NCBI RefSeq assembly: GCF_013186535.1
Contig: NZ_JABMCZ010000005.1
Span: 930,001-994,000, forward strand
Length of the DNA stretch: 64,000 bases
From: Nocardia terpenica
Lineage (GTDB): Bacteria > Actinomycetota > Actinomycetes > Mycobacteriales > Mycobacteriaceae
Reading direction: 5' to 3'
Part shown: in pieces, positions 25,576 to 33,644 of the stretch
Position numbering within the stretch: position 1 is the first letter of the stretch
Layout: each line of letters opens with the position of its first letter
Notes under the pieces: generated by a model
Seen by the model: the letters and a program-made list of their open reading frames with translations, nothing else
Database searches by the model: none
What the model was told of the DNA's origin: nothing
Made by a program: the position numbers and the translations under genes

Positions 25576-26010
25576 ATGGCAATCGAAACCGCAGAACTGA
25601 GCCCCACGGGATGGGTGCAGGACCAGACGAAGAAGATCCTCGAGACCGGAACCACGGAGGGGATCGAAGTGCTCGGGTCTCCAGTGGTATTGCTGACCCT
25701 GCGCGGCGCGAAGACCGGCAAACTGCGCTACACCCCGGTGATGCGGGTGGAACACGACGGCAAGTACGCGGTGGTGGCATCCAAGGGCGGCGCCGCCGAG
25801 CACCCCACCTGATACCACAACATCAAGGCGCACCCCGAGTTCCCGCTCCAGGACGGCACCACGACGAAGAACTACGTCGCACGTGAGATCGAGGACGCCA
25901 CCGAGCGAGCCGAGTGGTGGGACCGCGCGGTAGCCGCCTACCCGGCCTACGCCGACTACCAGAAGAAGACCGACCGCCAGATCCCGGTGTTCGTACTCGA
26001 GCCAAAGTAG
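25576..26010 (+). pseudogene. F420-dependent nitroreductase (Ddn family) with in-frame TGA
   Basis: From ATG 25576 the frame reads TGWVQDQTKKILETGTTEG, VVLLTLRGAKTGKLRYTPVM and VVASKGGAAEHPT, then TGA at 25810-25812. It then resumes in the same frame with YHNIKAHPEFPLQDGTT and ends IPVFVLEPK at TAG 26010. Ddn-family proteins have a Trp at exactly this place (HP-x-W-Y-x-N), so one TGG-to-TGA change explains the break. Everything else of the ~144-residue deazaflavin-binding protein appears intact. It could be a recent mutation or a sequencing error. Confidence 0.75.
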
Positions 26011-26050
26011 CGAGTGAGCCGACGACCCACGTCGATCACAAGCGACGAAA

Positions 26051-26085
26051 AGCAACTGTGCCTTCGCTCGAAAGGCACAGCTGCT
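26051..26085 (+). terminator. Stem-loop downstream of the Ddn-family gene
   Basis: AGCAACTGTGCCTT and AAGGCACAGCTGCT form a 14-bp stem with one mismatch around a 7-base loop, 40 bases after the stop of the nitroreductase gene. There is no long U tract, which is usual for actinobacterial terminators. Confidence 0.6.
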
Positions 26086-26557
26086 TCCGGTCGACCTCTG
26101 ACGGATTACCCCGGGAGGGTGCCGCCCTGCGCGACAGTGGAATTCGCCGCGCAGGCCGTCTCATGAACTGCGCGGACCGGGCACGCTACTGCACGAGCAG
26201 TGGCTGACCTTCCGCCCGGACTAGAAGGCGTTCGCGCCCGAGGTCGCGGGCTTCGCTGCCATCCGGCCTGACGCGACAACCATGATGGACAACAGATCCG
26301 GCGGCTACCTCGCCGCCCGCGCCGCCGCCTTCGAATATCGGCTGGCAGCCAATACCTTGTACTACGATCTTCAATGGAGACGGGGCTCCGCGATCTCCCC
26401 GCCGGGAGTCGTCGATGCTGCTCGGGCAGGGTGAGATGAGCCAATACCGTGATCGTCAAGTTGCTATCTGGTAGCCATCGAACTGTATATGAGTACTGTA
26501 CAGTTGTACATAATCGAAGTGCGGTGACCGGCGTGTACATGTCGGCGGTCGCCCGCT
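26086..26557. other. Region without a confident gene
   Basis: About 470 bases. One forward frame near 26270-26430 reads MMDNRSGGYLAARAAAFEYR and ends at a TGA; it resembles a stray piece of a larger protein, but I cannot name it. The 26440-26530 part is AT-richer than its surroundings. Confidence 0.4.
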
Positions 26558-27142
26558 TCACATACCGGGGGTGGAGAACACCGTGAATCGGTTGCCGTTC
26601 GGGTCGAGGATGCGCGAGTAGACCAGCCCGTCCGGATTGGTGTCCGGGCCGAATTCGACTACGGCTCCGAGGCTTTCGGCGAGTTCGTTCACCTCGGGAA
26701 CGTCACCGACCAGGAACGAGGGGATGAGGTAGTCGGCACCGTCTGCTCCGAGGTCGTACATCCCTCCGGAGGGCCACTCTTTGCCGGTGAAGATGTTGTA
26801 GTACTGCTTGCCGCCCGCGGTGTCGTCGAATTCGAAACGCCAACCGAACGCCCGGGTGTAGAAGGATTGCGTGGCCTTGTGGTCGGTGGTTCCGACCTCG
26901 AACCAGGCCATCGAGCCCCGTGCCGGTTTGGCGGCGGCTTGGACGATGTAGTCCTCCCCCACTTCCACGCGTTCCTCGAATCTTTCGCTGGTGCTGCGGG
27001 AAAACAGCGAGAAGGCATTGCCCTGCGGGTCGGCGAGAACCGCGAACCAGGTCACGTCGCCGACCTGAGTGGCGGGAATCACCACGGTCGCACCGAGTTT
27101 CGTGAGCCGGGCGACGTCGGTGGACAGGATGGACGTATCCAA
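26558..27142 (-). CDS. Two-domain VOC-family protein, probably N-terminally truncated
   Basis: The 194-residue frame holds the tail of one VOC domain (LGATVVIPATQVGDVTWFAV, LADPQGNAFSLF) and a complete second domain (GSMAWFEVGTTDHKATQSFY, AFGWRFEFD, YSRILDPNGNRFTVF). Two-domain actinobacterial relatives have ~260 residues and begin with a full first domain. Here the first ~60 codons are missing and the sequence just upstream is in another frame. It may be non-functional or an old truncated form. The C-terminal half looks well preserved. Confidence 0.6.
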   Translation of the reverse strand: MDTSILSTDVARLTKLGATVVIPATQVGDVTWFAVLADPQGNAFSLFSRSTSERFEERVEVGEDYIVQAAAKPARGSMAWFEVGTTDHKATQSFYTRAFGWRFEFDDTAGGKQYYNIFTGKEWPSGGMYDLGADGADYLIPSFLVGDVPEVNELAESLGAVVEFGPDTNPDGLVYSRILDPNGNRFTVFSTPGM

Positions 27143-27217
27143 AGGTAGAGGGCCAATAGGTCACTGACTGACCTGTTGATGCGTCAGGATGTTGGAGACT
27201 GAAAGCCGTTCAGGTAA

Positions 27218-27540
27218 TTGGCACCCGATCCGCGTTACGGAACACCGTGCTCGGCAATATATTCCGAAAATACCGTCACCGCACCAGGATCCACGCTGAT
27301 CTACGCCGACCGCATTCACGAACCCGGACCCACGGCGACGAAGAAGAAGGGCAGGCCGGTGGATCCGTGGTCGTCGGGCAAACATCGTCGCCACGACGGC
27401 AACGTCCAGGTGCTCACCGCCTCGGATGGCTGGCCACTGTGGACCTCGGCGTATGCCCCGGCCGCACCCACGATGTCACCGCGCCGCGCACCCACCCCGG
27501 CCTGCTGCCCGCCCTCGAGACCTGGCTCGGCGAGGACCGT
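27218..27540 (+). pseudogene. DDE transposase fragment (IS5-like), frameshifted
   Basis: One frame reads STLIYADRIHEPG and WSSGKHRRHDGNVQVLTASD, with GWPLWTSA. The neighbouring frame then continues PGRTHDVTAPRTHPGLLPAL and ETWLGE. Together they match the middle of actinobacterial IS5-type transposases (D...W-SGKH+-HG-N-QV--A-DG-PLW-S...PG--HD---AR-H-LLPAL). The fragment lacks both ends and no inverted repeats were found, so only about 100 codons of an insertion sequence remain. Confidence 0.65.
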
Positions 27541-27606
27541 GCGGCGAATCAGTCTGTGCCCCTATCGGATCGGCGCTATTGTCGCCGTCGATGCGACACT
27601 GGAAGG

Positions 27607-28164
27607 GTGTATTTTTCAGGGCGCTTGCCGCCCGGGGAGTTTTGGGCTCGTTACGACGAGGCGGAAGGACGGATTCGCTCGGAAGCCGCTGCCGTAGCGC
27701 TATTTCAGGTTGCGGACTGGGGAGGGCCAGTCATGTTGGGCGAATGGGAGTATCACGACGGGCAGTTGGCTGTCGTAGGTCTACTGCACGGAAATCCCGA
27801 TTCGGATGGGCCTGTTGTTCAGGTACGGACCACGACCAACGACACGATGAGCGATCTAATCGGCTTGCGTATGCGGTTGCTCGGCCCGGCGGGTGATGAG
27901 GATCGACTGTGGCAGACCCTGAGTGCCATGACAGCAGATCCCGGCATTCCGGCGACAATCCCGATCGACTCCAAAGAAGTGGACTTCAGCATTTGGCAAT
28001 GGACGGATCGGTGGTGGGCGACAGCCACCTACGCCGGACATGGCATTGTGATCGAGGCCGAGCGGATCGACATCGATGCACTTGCGCTAGCCAGAATCGA
28101 AGACATCGAGCCGTATTTGATGGGCCGTCGCGAATGGTTACGGCAGCGGCGCGGTGAGGCATGA
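27607..28164 (+). CDS. Hypothetical protein
   Basis: The 185-residue protein directly follows the transposase fragment. It contains VALFQVADWGGPVMLGEWEY, GLLHGNPDSDGPVVQVRT and IEDIEPYLMGRREWLRQRR, and looks like a well-folded soluble domain rich in Trp and acidic residues, of the sort seen in immunity-like or DUF proteins. GTG 27607 is the most upstream start that avoids transposase sequence, but GGAAGG touches it too closely to serve as a good ribosome site, so the start could be internal (ATG 27733). No function assigned. Confidence 0.55.
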   Translation: MYFSGRLPPGEFWARYDEAEGRIRSEAAAVALFQVADWGGPVMLGEWEYHDGQLAVVGLLHGNPDSDGPVVQVRTTTNDTMSDLIGLRMRLLGPAGDEDRLWQTLSAMTADPGIPATIPIDSKEVDFSIWQWTDRWWATATYAGHGIVIEAERIDIDALALARIEDIEPYLMGRREWLRQRRGEA

Positions 28165-28593
28165 GCAAAGCTGTTGGCCTGCGCCCATGCACTCTCGCAC
28201 AGCACAGGTCGCGAGGACCGGTCGTGGAGTAAGGGGACCAATGCCGCCAGCCGCGCAACGTCGTCGCCGGACCGACAAGCCGCGTCGGGAAGTCATTGCG
28301 GACAGCACCCGTTCCGGCCTGACCGGTGGGCAACGATGTCGCCGCCTCGGAGATCGAACTCCGGGCAGCGACATCGACCATTCGGTGATTCTGGCGTCAG
28401 GAATCTGCATTATCCGGACTTCGCCGGGCGCGGCATAATGTCGCCGCTCATGGGCGCGTCGGCGCGGGGGCCGCCGACGGCCCGGGGTTATCGTTCTCGG
28501 TAGCCGGGAGGTTGGAACTCCGGCGAGCTGTTCCGAAGTCGTGGCGATGCATTGCGGTAACCGGAAACATCGAATCGATGCAGGGAGCTTGTC
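28165..28593. other. Gene-free stretch
   Basis: About 430 bases between the hypothetical gene and the lipase. Several short frames exist, none with a ribosome site and sensible composition together. It presumably carries the lipase promoter. Confidence 0.45.
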
Positions 28594-29520
28594 GTGCGCC
28601 GAACCTTTCTCGCGATGACGGTCGTAGTGATATCCATGGTTGCCGGGCGCGCGAATGCGGAGCCGTTACCCGTGCCGTATTCGCTGACGGCGCTTGCCGC
28701 GTCCGCGGTCACCGCGACCGCGCCATTCGACCCACCGGGCGGCAACGACTGGCACTGCGTACCGAATGCCGCGCATCCGCGGCCGGTGGTGCTGGTGCAC
28801 GGGGTCGGCGGGAACGGCGAGGACAGCTGGCAGAGCTATTCCCCGATGCTCTACAACGAAGGCTATTGCGTCTTCGCGATCACCTACGGTGCCCTGCCCG
28901 GCGCGCAAGGACCGTTGGCGGGGGTGGGCGGGCTCGTCCCGATCGCCGAATCCGGCGTGCAGCTACGGGAATTCGTCGATCGGGTGCGCGCGGCGACCGG
29001 CGCGGCTCGGGTGGATATGGTGGCCTGGTCGGAGGGCACGCTGGTCGGCGCCGACTACATCCAATTCGAGGGCGGCTCCGAGGCGGTCGAGCAGGTGATC
29101 AACCTGGCGCCGATCTGGCAGGGCACTCAGATCGCGCAGCCCCTGGTGTCCGCGCTCGAGGCAACCGGCACCTACGACGCCACTGCCGCCGCGTTGGCAC
29201 CCGTCTGCGCATCGTGCGTGGACATGCTGACCGGCTCCGCGTTCATCACCCGGCTGCAAGCCAGCGGCGTCTACGCCGACCGCGTGCGCTACACCGACAT
29301 CGTCACCACCGCCGACCGCGAGGTCATCCCCTACACCAGCGGCGTCCGCGCCGCACCCAACGCCACCACCATCGTGCTCCAGGACATCTGCCCGACCGAC
29401 CTGTCCGGCCACAACGGCCTCTCCGAGGACCGCACCGTCGGCGCGCTCATCCTCAATACCCTTGCCCCGGAAACGATCACGCCCATCCCCTGCCAGCCGA
29501 CCATGCTGCCCTATGTCTGA
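28594..29520 (+). CDS. Secreted triacylglycerol lipase/esterase
   Basis: The 308-residue alpha/beta hydrolase has a Sec signal peptide (RRTFLAMTVVVISMVAGRAN, cleavage probably after the Ala of ANA) and acts outside the cell on lipid esters. The oxyanion motif is PVVLVHGVGGNGEDSW (~65-80), the nucleophile elbow is VDMVAWSEGTLVG (~145, Ser in A-W-S-E-G), and a late His lies in CPTDLSGHNGLSEDRTV. Cys pairs (CVPNA, YCVF, VCASC) suggest disulfides. This fits the class-2-type lipases common in actinobacteria. GTG 28594 follows CAGGGAGC. Confidence 0.8.
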   Translation: MRRTFLAMTVVVISMVAGRANAEPLPVPYSLTALAASAVTATAPFDPPGGNDWHCVPNAAHPRPVVLVHGVGGNGEDSWQSYSPMLYNEGYCVFAITYGALPGAQGPLAGVGGLVPIAESGVQLREFVDRVRAATGAARVDMVAWSEGTLVGADYIQFEGGSEAVEQVINLAPIWQGTQIAQPLVSALEATGTYDATAAALAPVCASCVDMLTGSAFITRLQASGVYADRVRYTDIVTTADREVIPYTSGVRAAPNATTIVLQDICPTDLSGHNGLSEDRTVGALILNTLAPETITPIPCQPTMLPYV

Positions 29521-29526
29521 TCCGGC

Positions 29527-30099
29527 CTACGGCAACCGGGACCGGTCCCGGCGCATCGTGTCGACGAGCCGATCCCACAGCGCCGCAACGGGAGCCACGG
29601 TCCAGCGGGCGAGGCCGGAGCGTCGTGCCAGGGGGTGCGGGCGGGTGGGGGCCAGCGACTCGGCCGTGAGCAGTGACCGGCCGAGTTCGCGGCGGTCGGC
29701 GGCGGGCAGGGAGCCCAGCCACACGAACTCCTCCTGTTCCTCCCGGGCGCAGTGCAGGCCCGCCGCCGCGGCGAATTCACCGAAGTCCAGGTGGAATCGG
29801 GGATCGTCGGCGCCCAGGGCGCACAGCGCGGCGAGCGCGCGTTCCAGGTCGTTCTCCTCGGCCATGAGGTGATCGACCACATGGCCGGGGATCCCCGCGC
29901 TCCGGGCGGCCGGATGTGCCACGCGGTGTTCGGCGTATTCGTGCGCGGCGAACAGCCGGACCAGATCGTCGAAGCGGCGCGGGATCGCCCGGCCGCCGGA
30001 CTGGATCCGGTCGAGCAGATCATGGATTCGGCGATGCCGATCCAGCAGCACCGCGACCAGATCGGCGGTCGGCTCCTGCCCGATGAATTCGTGTCGCAT
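29527..30099 (-). CDS. Hemerythrin-like (HHE) domain protein
   Basis: The 190-residue protein carries a four-helix HHE domain that would bind a di-iron centre for sensing or handling oxygen or NO: LLDRHRRIHDLLDRIQSGG, LFAAHEYAEHRVAHPAARS, HLMAEENDLERALAAL and LHCAREEQEEFVWL supply the His, Glu and Asp ligands. The last ~45 residues are Arg/Pro-rich. ATG 30099 is set by AAAAGGAG eight bases upstream. Convergent with the lipase gene, divergent from the membrane protein gene at 30353. Confidence 0.8.
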   Translation of the reverse strand: MRHEFIGQEPTADLVAVLLDRHRRIHDLLDRIQSGGRAIPRRFDDLVRLFAAHEYAEHRVAHPAARSAGIPGHVVDHLMAEENDLERALAALCALGADDPRFHLDFGEFAAAAGLHCAREEQEEFVWLGSLPAADRRELGRSLLTAESLAPTRPHPLARRSGLARWTVAPVAALWDRLVDTMRRDRSRLP

Positions 30100-30352
30100 C
30101 CGATACTCCTTTTCCCGCAGAACGGCCGACGCTTCCCGGCTACCCGCGCCACCCGAGCCCAACCTTGCGCGAGACGAAACAAACTGTGCGCCAAAGCGAA
30201 TGGCACACGATTGCGCCTGGTCGGTTTCCGTGCGATTCGGAGACGGCCGAAGGGGTAGGCCGAGGATGTCCGGCAGAGCCCGCGCAGGGCGAACCCGAGC
30301 CGCACCGGTGCGGCAAATCATGTTCGCAGCAAAACGAACTCAGGGAGGAATG

Positions 30353-30910
30353 ATGTCCGACCCTACAACGCCCACCACCACAACGCCCACCACCTCGACC
30401 CCGGCGCCCACCACCACATCCCCGGCACCGCCCACTCCGGACCGCACCGCCGACACCGCGGCCGGGCCGCGAGCACACCGTGGTCACGTCGCGCACCTCG
30501 AGAGCCGGGCCGCGATGGTAGGCACGATCGCGGCCGCGGTGCTGTTGGTCGTCGCCGGGGCGGTGCAGATCCTGGAAGGGGTCTCGGCCGTCGAAGCCGA
30601 CGACATCATCGTGGTCGGCCCGCAATACACCTATCAGTGGAACTCCACCGGCTGGGGTGTGGTCCACATCGTGATCGGCGCGCTGCTCGTGGTCGTCGCC
30701 GGGGCATTGTTCACCGGGCGGATCTGGGGGCGGGCCATCGCGATCGTGCTCGCCGCCGCGTCGATCGTGGCGAACTTCCTCTGGTTGCCGCACAACCCGT
30801 GGTGGTCCGTCCTCGTCATCGCGCTGGACGCCTTCCTGATCTGGGCCGTGGCCACCTGGCACCACCACGCTCCCGCCGCTGCCGCACCCGCGCCGCTCAC
30901 TCGTGAGTGA
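30353..30910 (+). CDS. Small membrane protein (DUF7144-like)
   Basis: The 185-residue protein has a Thr/Pro-rich cytoplasmic leader of ~45 residues, then four membrane helices: GTIAAAVLLVVAGAVQILEG, VVHIVIGALLVVVAGALF, AIAIVLAAASIVANFLWLP, SVLVIALDAFLIWAVATW. The YTYQWNSTGWG loop between helices 1 and 2 and the PHNPWW loop before helix 4 match a widespread actinobacterial family of unknown role. AGGGAGGA precedes ATG 30353 (ATG 30350 is adjacent). It belongs by position to the stress-type block with the hemerythrin and BON proteins. Confidence 0.75.
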   Translation: MSDPTTPTTTTPTTSTPAPTTTSPAPPTPDRTADTAAGPRAHRGHVAHLESRAAMVGTIAAAVLLVVAGAVQILEGVSAVEADDIIVVGPQYTYQWNSTGWGVVHIVIGALLVVVAGALFTGRIWGRAIAIVLAAASIVANFLWLPHNPWWSVLVIALDAFLIWAVATWHHHAPAAAAPAPLTRE

Positions 30911-31005
30911 CGAGCCGTAGCCCGATCGTGTCCGCGCTCGGTCATGTCCGGCGCGACTTGCCGCACTGCGCGATTGGCGGGGCCGCGGGCGGGTAGAACG
31001 CCGAC

Positions 31006-31833
31006 ATGACCACGGACATCGATCGGTTGCTGCAGACTCTCACCCGGGTGGTGAACGCCCTGCTCAGCGAGGAGGTACCGTTCGCGGTGGCGGGCGGGTG
31101 CGCCATCTACGCCCGCGGCGGCCCGGCCTCCGACCACGATGTCGACATCTTCGTCGAACCCGCCCACGCCGCCCGCGCGCGGCGGGCGCTGGTCCGCGCC
31201 GGGCTGCGGGCGGCCGACCCCGCCGAGGATTGGCTCACCAAGGCGTATGACGGAGAAACCTTGGTGGACTTGATATTTCAGCCCAATCACCGACCGGTCA
31301 CCGCGGCCCTGCTCGCGCGGGCGACCACGCTGCGCGTCGGCCCGACGATGGCCCCGGTGATCAGTGCCACCGACCTGATGGTGGACAAGCTCATGGTCCT
31401 GGACTCGCACCGGCTCGATTTCGCCGGACTGCTGCAGGTCGCACGCGCGCTCCGCGAGCAGGTCGACTGGCAACGGGTGCGGGAGGAGACCGGAATGTCG
31501 CCGTACGCCAAGGCATTTCTCGGTCTGCTCGACGACCTGCACATCAGCCACGAGGACGCCTCCCGGACCGTCGCCCCCGCCGGTGGCCTCCTCCCCCAGT
31601 ATCTCGAGGCGAACCTCCGCCGCGCCTTCGCCGAGGACCCCCGGACCGCCGAACTCGGTATCGGAGTCGACATTCAGGGCGACGCGGTGGAATTGCGCGG
31701 CGAGGTCGACACCGCGCACCGGCGGCGGCAACTCGAGGACATCGTCCACGAGCAGGCACCGAAACTCCAGGTGTACAACAGTATTCGCGTGACCGATCGC
31801 ACCGCCCCGACCACCGGCGAGCGGCTCGACTGA
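31006..31833 (+). CDS. Nucleotidyltransferase-like protein fused to a BON domain
   Basis: Residues ~1-120 form a nucleotidyltransferase fold like that of AbiEii/MNT antitoxin-type enzymes: VPFAVAGGCAIYARGGPASD-H-DVDIF supplies the GG...DxD motif and LVDLIFQPNH a third acidic residue. A helical linker follows. Residues ~200-265 form a BON domain (LRRAFAEDPRTAELGIGV, GDAVELRGEVDTAHRRRQLE), which usually binds phospholipid. This combination would place a nucleotidyl-transfer reaction near a membrane. Substrate unknown. The 3' end stops three bases before the convergent GH15 gene. Confidence 0.75.
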   Translation: MTTDIDRLLQTLTRVVNALLSEEVPFAVAGGCAIYARGGPASDHDVDIFVEPAHAARARRALVRAGLRAADPAEDWLTKAYDGETLVDLIFQPNHRPVTAALLARATTLRVGPTMAPVISATDLMVDKLMVLDSHRLDFAGLLQVARALREQVDWQRVREETGMSPYAKAFLGLLDDLHISHEDASRTVAPAGGLLPQYLEANLRRAFAEDPRTAELGIGVDIQGDAVELRGEVDTAHRRRQLEDIVHEQAPKLQVYNSIRVTDRTAPTTGERLD

Positions 31834-31836
31834 CCG

Positions 31837-33588
31837 TCACCCGTCACCGCGTTCACGCAGACCGGACAGGCAGACGGCCGCTTCCAGCAGGGCCGCGTGC
31901 ACGAACGCCTGGGGCAGATTGCCGCGGAGCTGGCGCTGGGTCACGTCGAATTCCTCGGCGAACAGCCCGGGCGTCCCGCACGCGGCGCGGTTGCGCTCGA
32001 AGAACCGCATCGCCGTCACCGGCCGCCCGAGTTGCGCCGCGGCGATGGCGGTGGTGAACCCGCACAGCAGGAACGCGCCCTCGCACACCTCCAGCGGCCG
32101 CTCGTCGTGCCGATACCGGTAAACGTAGAAGTCGCTGCACAATTCGTCCTCGACGGCGCGAAAGGTGTTGGCGTACCGCGGATCGTCGACGGGGAGGGCG
32201 CCGCGGATCATCGGAAACAGCAGCGCCGCATCCACTCCGGGATGCCGGGGACCGCGCTGCCAGCGCCCCTCGGGGTGCAGGCCGGTGCGCGCCGCCGCGG
32301 CGAGCAGCGTGTCGGCCAGCGCCGAACACGCCGCGGTGTCGACCCCGGTCGACGGGCAGGACGCCGCGGCCCGCAGGCCCGCGGCGCAGGTCAGCCGCGA
32401 ATGGGTCCACAGCTGGTCGTCGAGCTCCCAGATGCCCGCGTCGGGGCGGCGGTACCGGTCGGCGATGGCCGCGACCGCCACCTCGACGGCGCGGCGATGC
32501 TCGGCCGACAGTCGATCGTGGCGGCCCGCGGCGGCGAACAGCAGCAGCGCCTCGCCGAAGGTGTCGAGCTGGAACTGCCTGCGCGCCCGATTGCCCACCA
32601 CCGGGCGGGCTCCCGGGTACCCCGGCAACTCCAGCTCCCGCACCGCGGGCACCTGGCGGCCCGCCACCGTATACGCGGGCAGCACATCGGGGCCGTCGGC
32701 GAGCAGGCGCTCGGCCGTGAAATCGACCGCGGCGTCCAGCAGCGGATGCGGCCCGACCGCGGCGACCGCCTGACCGGCCAGGCATTGGTCGCGAATCCAC
32801 ACGTACCGGTAGTCGTAGTTCTCGTTCTGGTCGGCGCGCTCCGGCAGGCTCGTCGTCGCCGCCGCGACCATGCCGCCGCTGTCGGCGGTCATCCCCCGCA
32901 GGACCGCGAACGCCTGGCCGGCGTCCCGGGCCGCCACGCACCCACCCAGCTCGGGCACCTGCTTCGCCCACGCGGATTCCGTTTCCGCCCATAGGAATTC
33001 GGCCTCGGGCGGCCGCTCGGGCAGGCGGGTGTCGGACAGTTCGAGAACCAGATCGTGCGATTCGCCCGCGGGAACCGACAGACGCCCACTCCAGTACCCG
33101 TCGTCGGTGACCGTCATGGCGGCCGCTCCCGTCCAGCGCACCCGGATCGGCCCCGTGCGCGCATGCCAGACACCGTCGCCGTCGCGGTGCGGGGCCGTCA
33201 TCGGCCGTGCGCCGAAGGCCGCGGCGGGCCGCAACACGATATCGACCTCCGCGGTCTCGTTCACCGCGACGATGCGGCGCAGCAGCACCGCCCGGTGCGC
33301 CTGTCCCGGAAAGGCCAGCGCCTCACGGCATTCGATCACCGCCGACCCCGCCACCCACCGCGAACGCCAGATCAACGTGCCGGTCTCGTAATAGCCGCCC
33401 CACACGAACCGGTCCGCGGGCGCGACCGCGTACACGCCGCGACCACCCAGCAGCGTGGCGAAGACCGCGTCATCGTCCCAGCCGGGCACGCACAGCCACG
33501 ACACATCGCCCCGGGGGCCCACGAGCGCGCCACGCTGGCCGTCCGCCAAGAACGCGTACTCCCGCAGCACGTGCGGGGCGAAGATCAT
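31837..33588 (-). CDS. Glycoside hydrolase family 15 (glucoamylase/trehalase-like)
   Basis: The ~583-residue cytoplasmic enzyme hydrolyses alpha-glucosidic bonds with inversion. The N-terminal beta-sandwich starts LREYAFLADGQRGALVGP and GDVSWLCVPGWDDDAVF; the (alpha/alpha)6 barrel shows NYDYRYVWIRDQCLAGQAV, the family substrate-binding motif, followed by GIWELDDQLWTHSRLTCAAG and the late catalytic-Glu region GLFAEEFDVTQRQLRGNLPQ. Mycobacterial relatives of this architecture are trehalases. ATG 33588 is chosen; GTG 33600 is possible. It is not clearly linked to the Mrp operon 57 bases upstream. Confidence 0.85.
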   Translation of the reverse strand: MIFAPHVLREYAFLADGQRGALVGPRGDVSWLCVPGWDDDAVFATLLGGRGVYAVAPADRFVWGGYYETGTLIWRSRWVAGSAVIECREALAFPGQAHRAVLLRRIVAVNETAEVDIVLRPAAAFGARPMTAPHRDGDGVWHARTGPIRVRWTGAAAMTVTDDGYWSGRLSVPAGESHDLVLELSDTRLPERPPEAEFLWAETESAWAKQVPELGGCVAARDAGQAFAVLRGMTADSGGMVAAATTSLPERADQNENYDYRYVWIRDQCLAGQAVAAVGPHPLLDAAVDFTAERLLADGPDVLPAYTVAGRQVPAVRELELPGYPGARPVVGNRARRQFQLDTFGEALLLFAAAGRHDRLSAEHRRAVEVAVAAIADRYRRPDAGIWELDDQLWTHSRLTCAAGLRAAASCPSTGVDTAACSALADTLLAAAARTGLHPEGRWQRGPRHPGVDAALLFPMIRGALPVDDPRYANTFRAVEDELCSDFYVYRYRHDERPLEVCEGAFLLCGFTTAIAAAQLGRPVTAMRFFERNRAACGTPGLFAEEFDVTQRQLRGNLPQAFVHAALLEAAVCLSGLRERGDG

Positions 33589-33644
33589 ATCCGGGCCCAC
33601 GACTGTCCGATTACCACGCCGACGCCCGGATAACCACCGACCGG

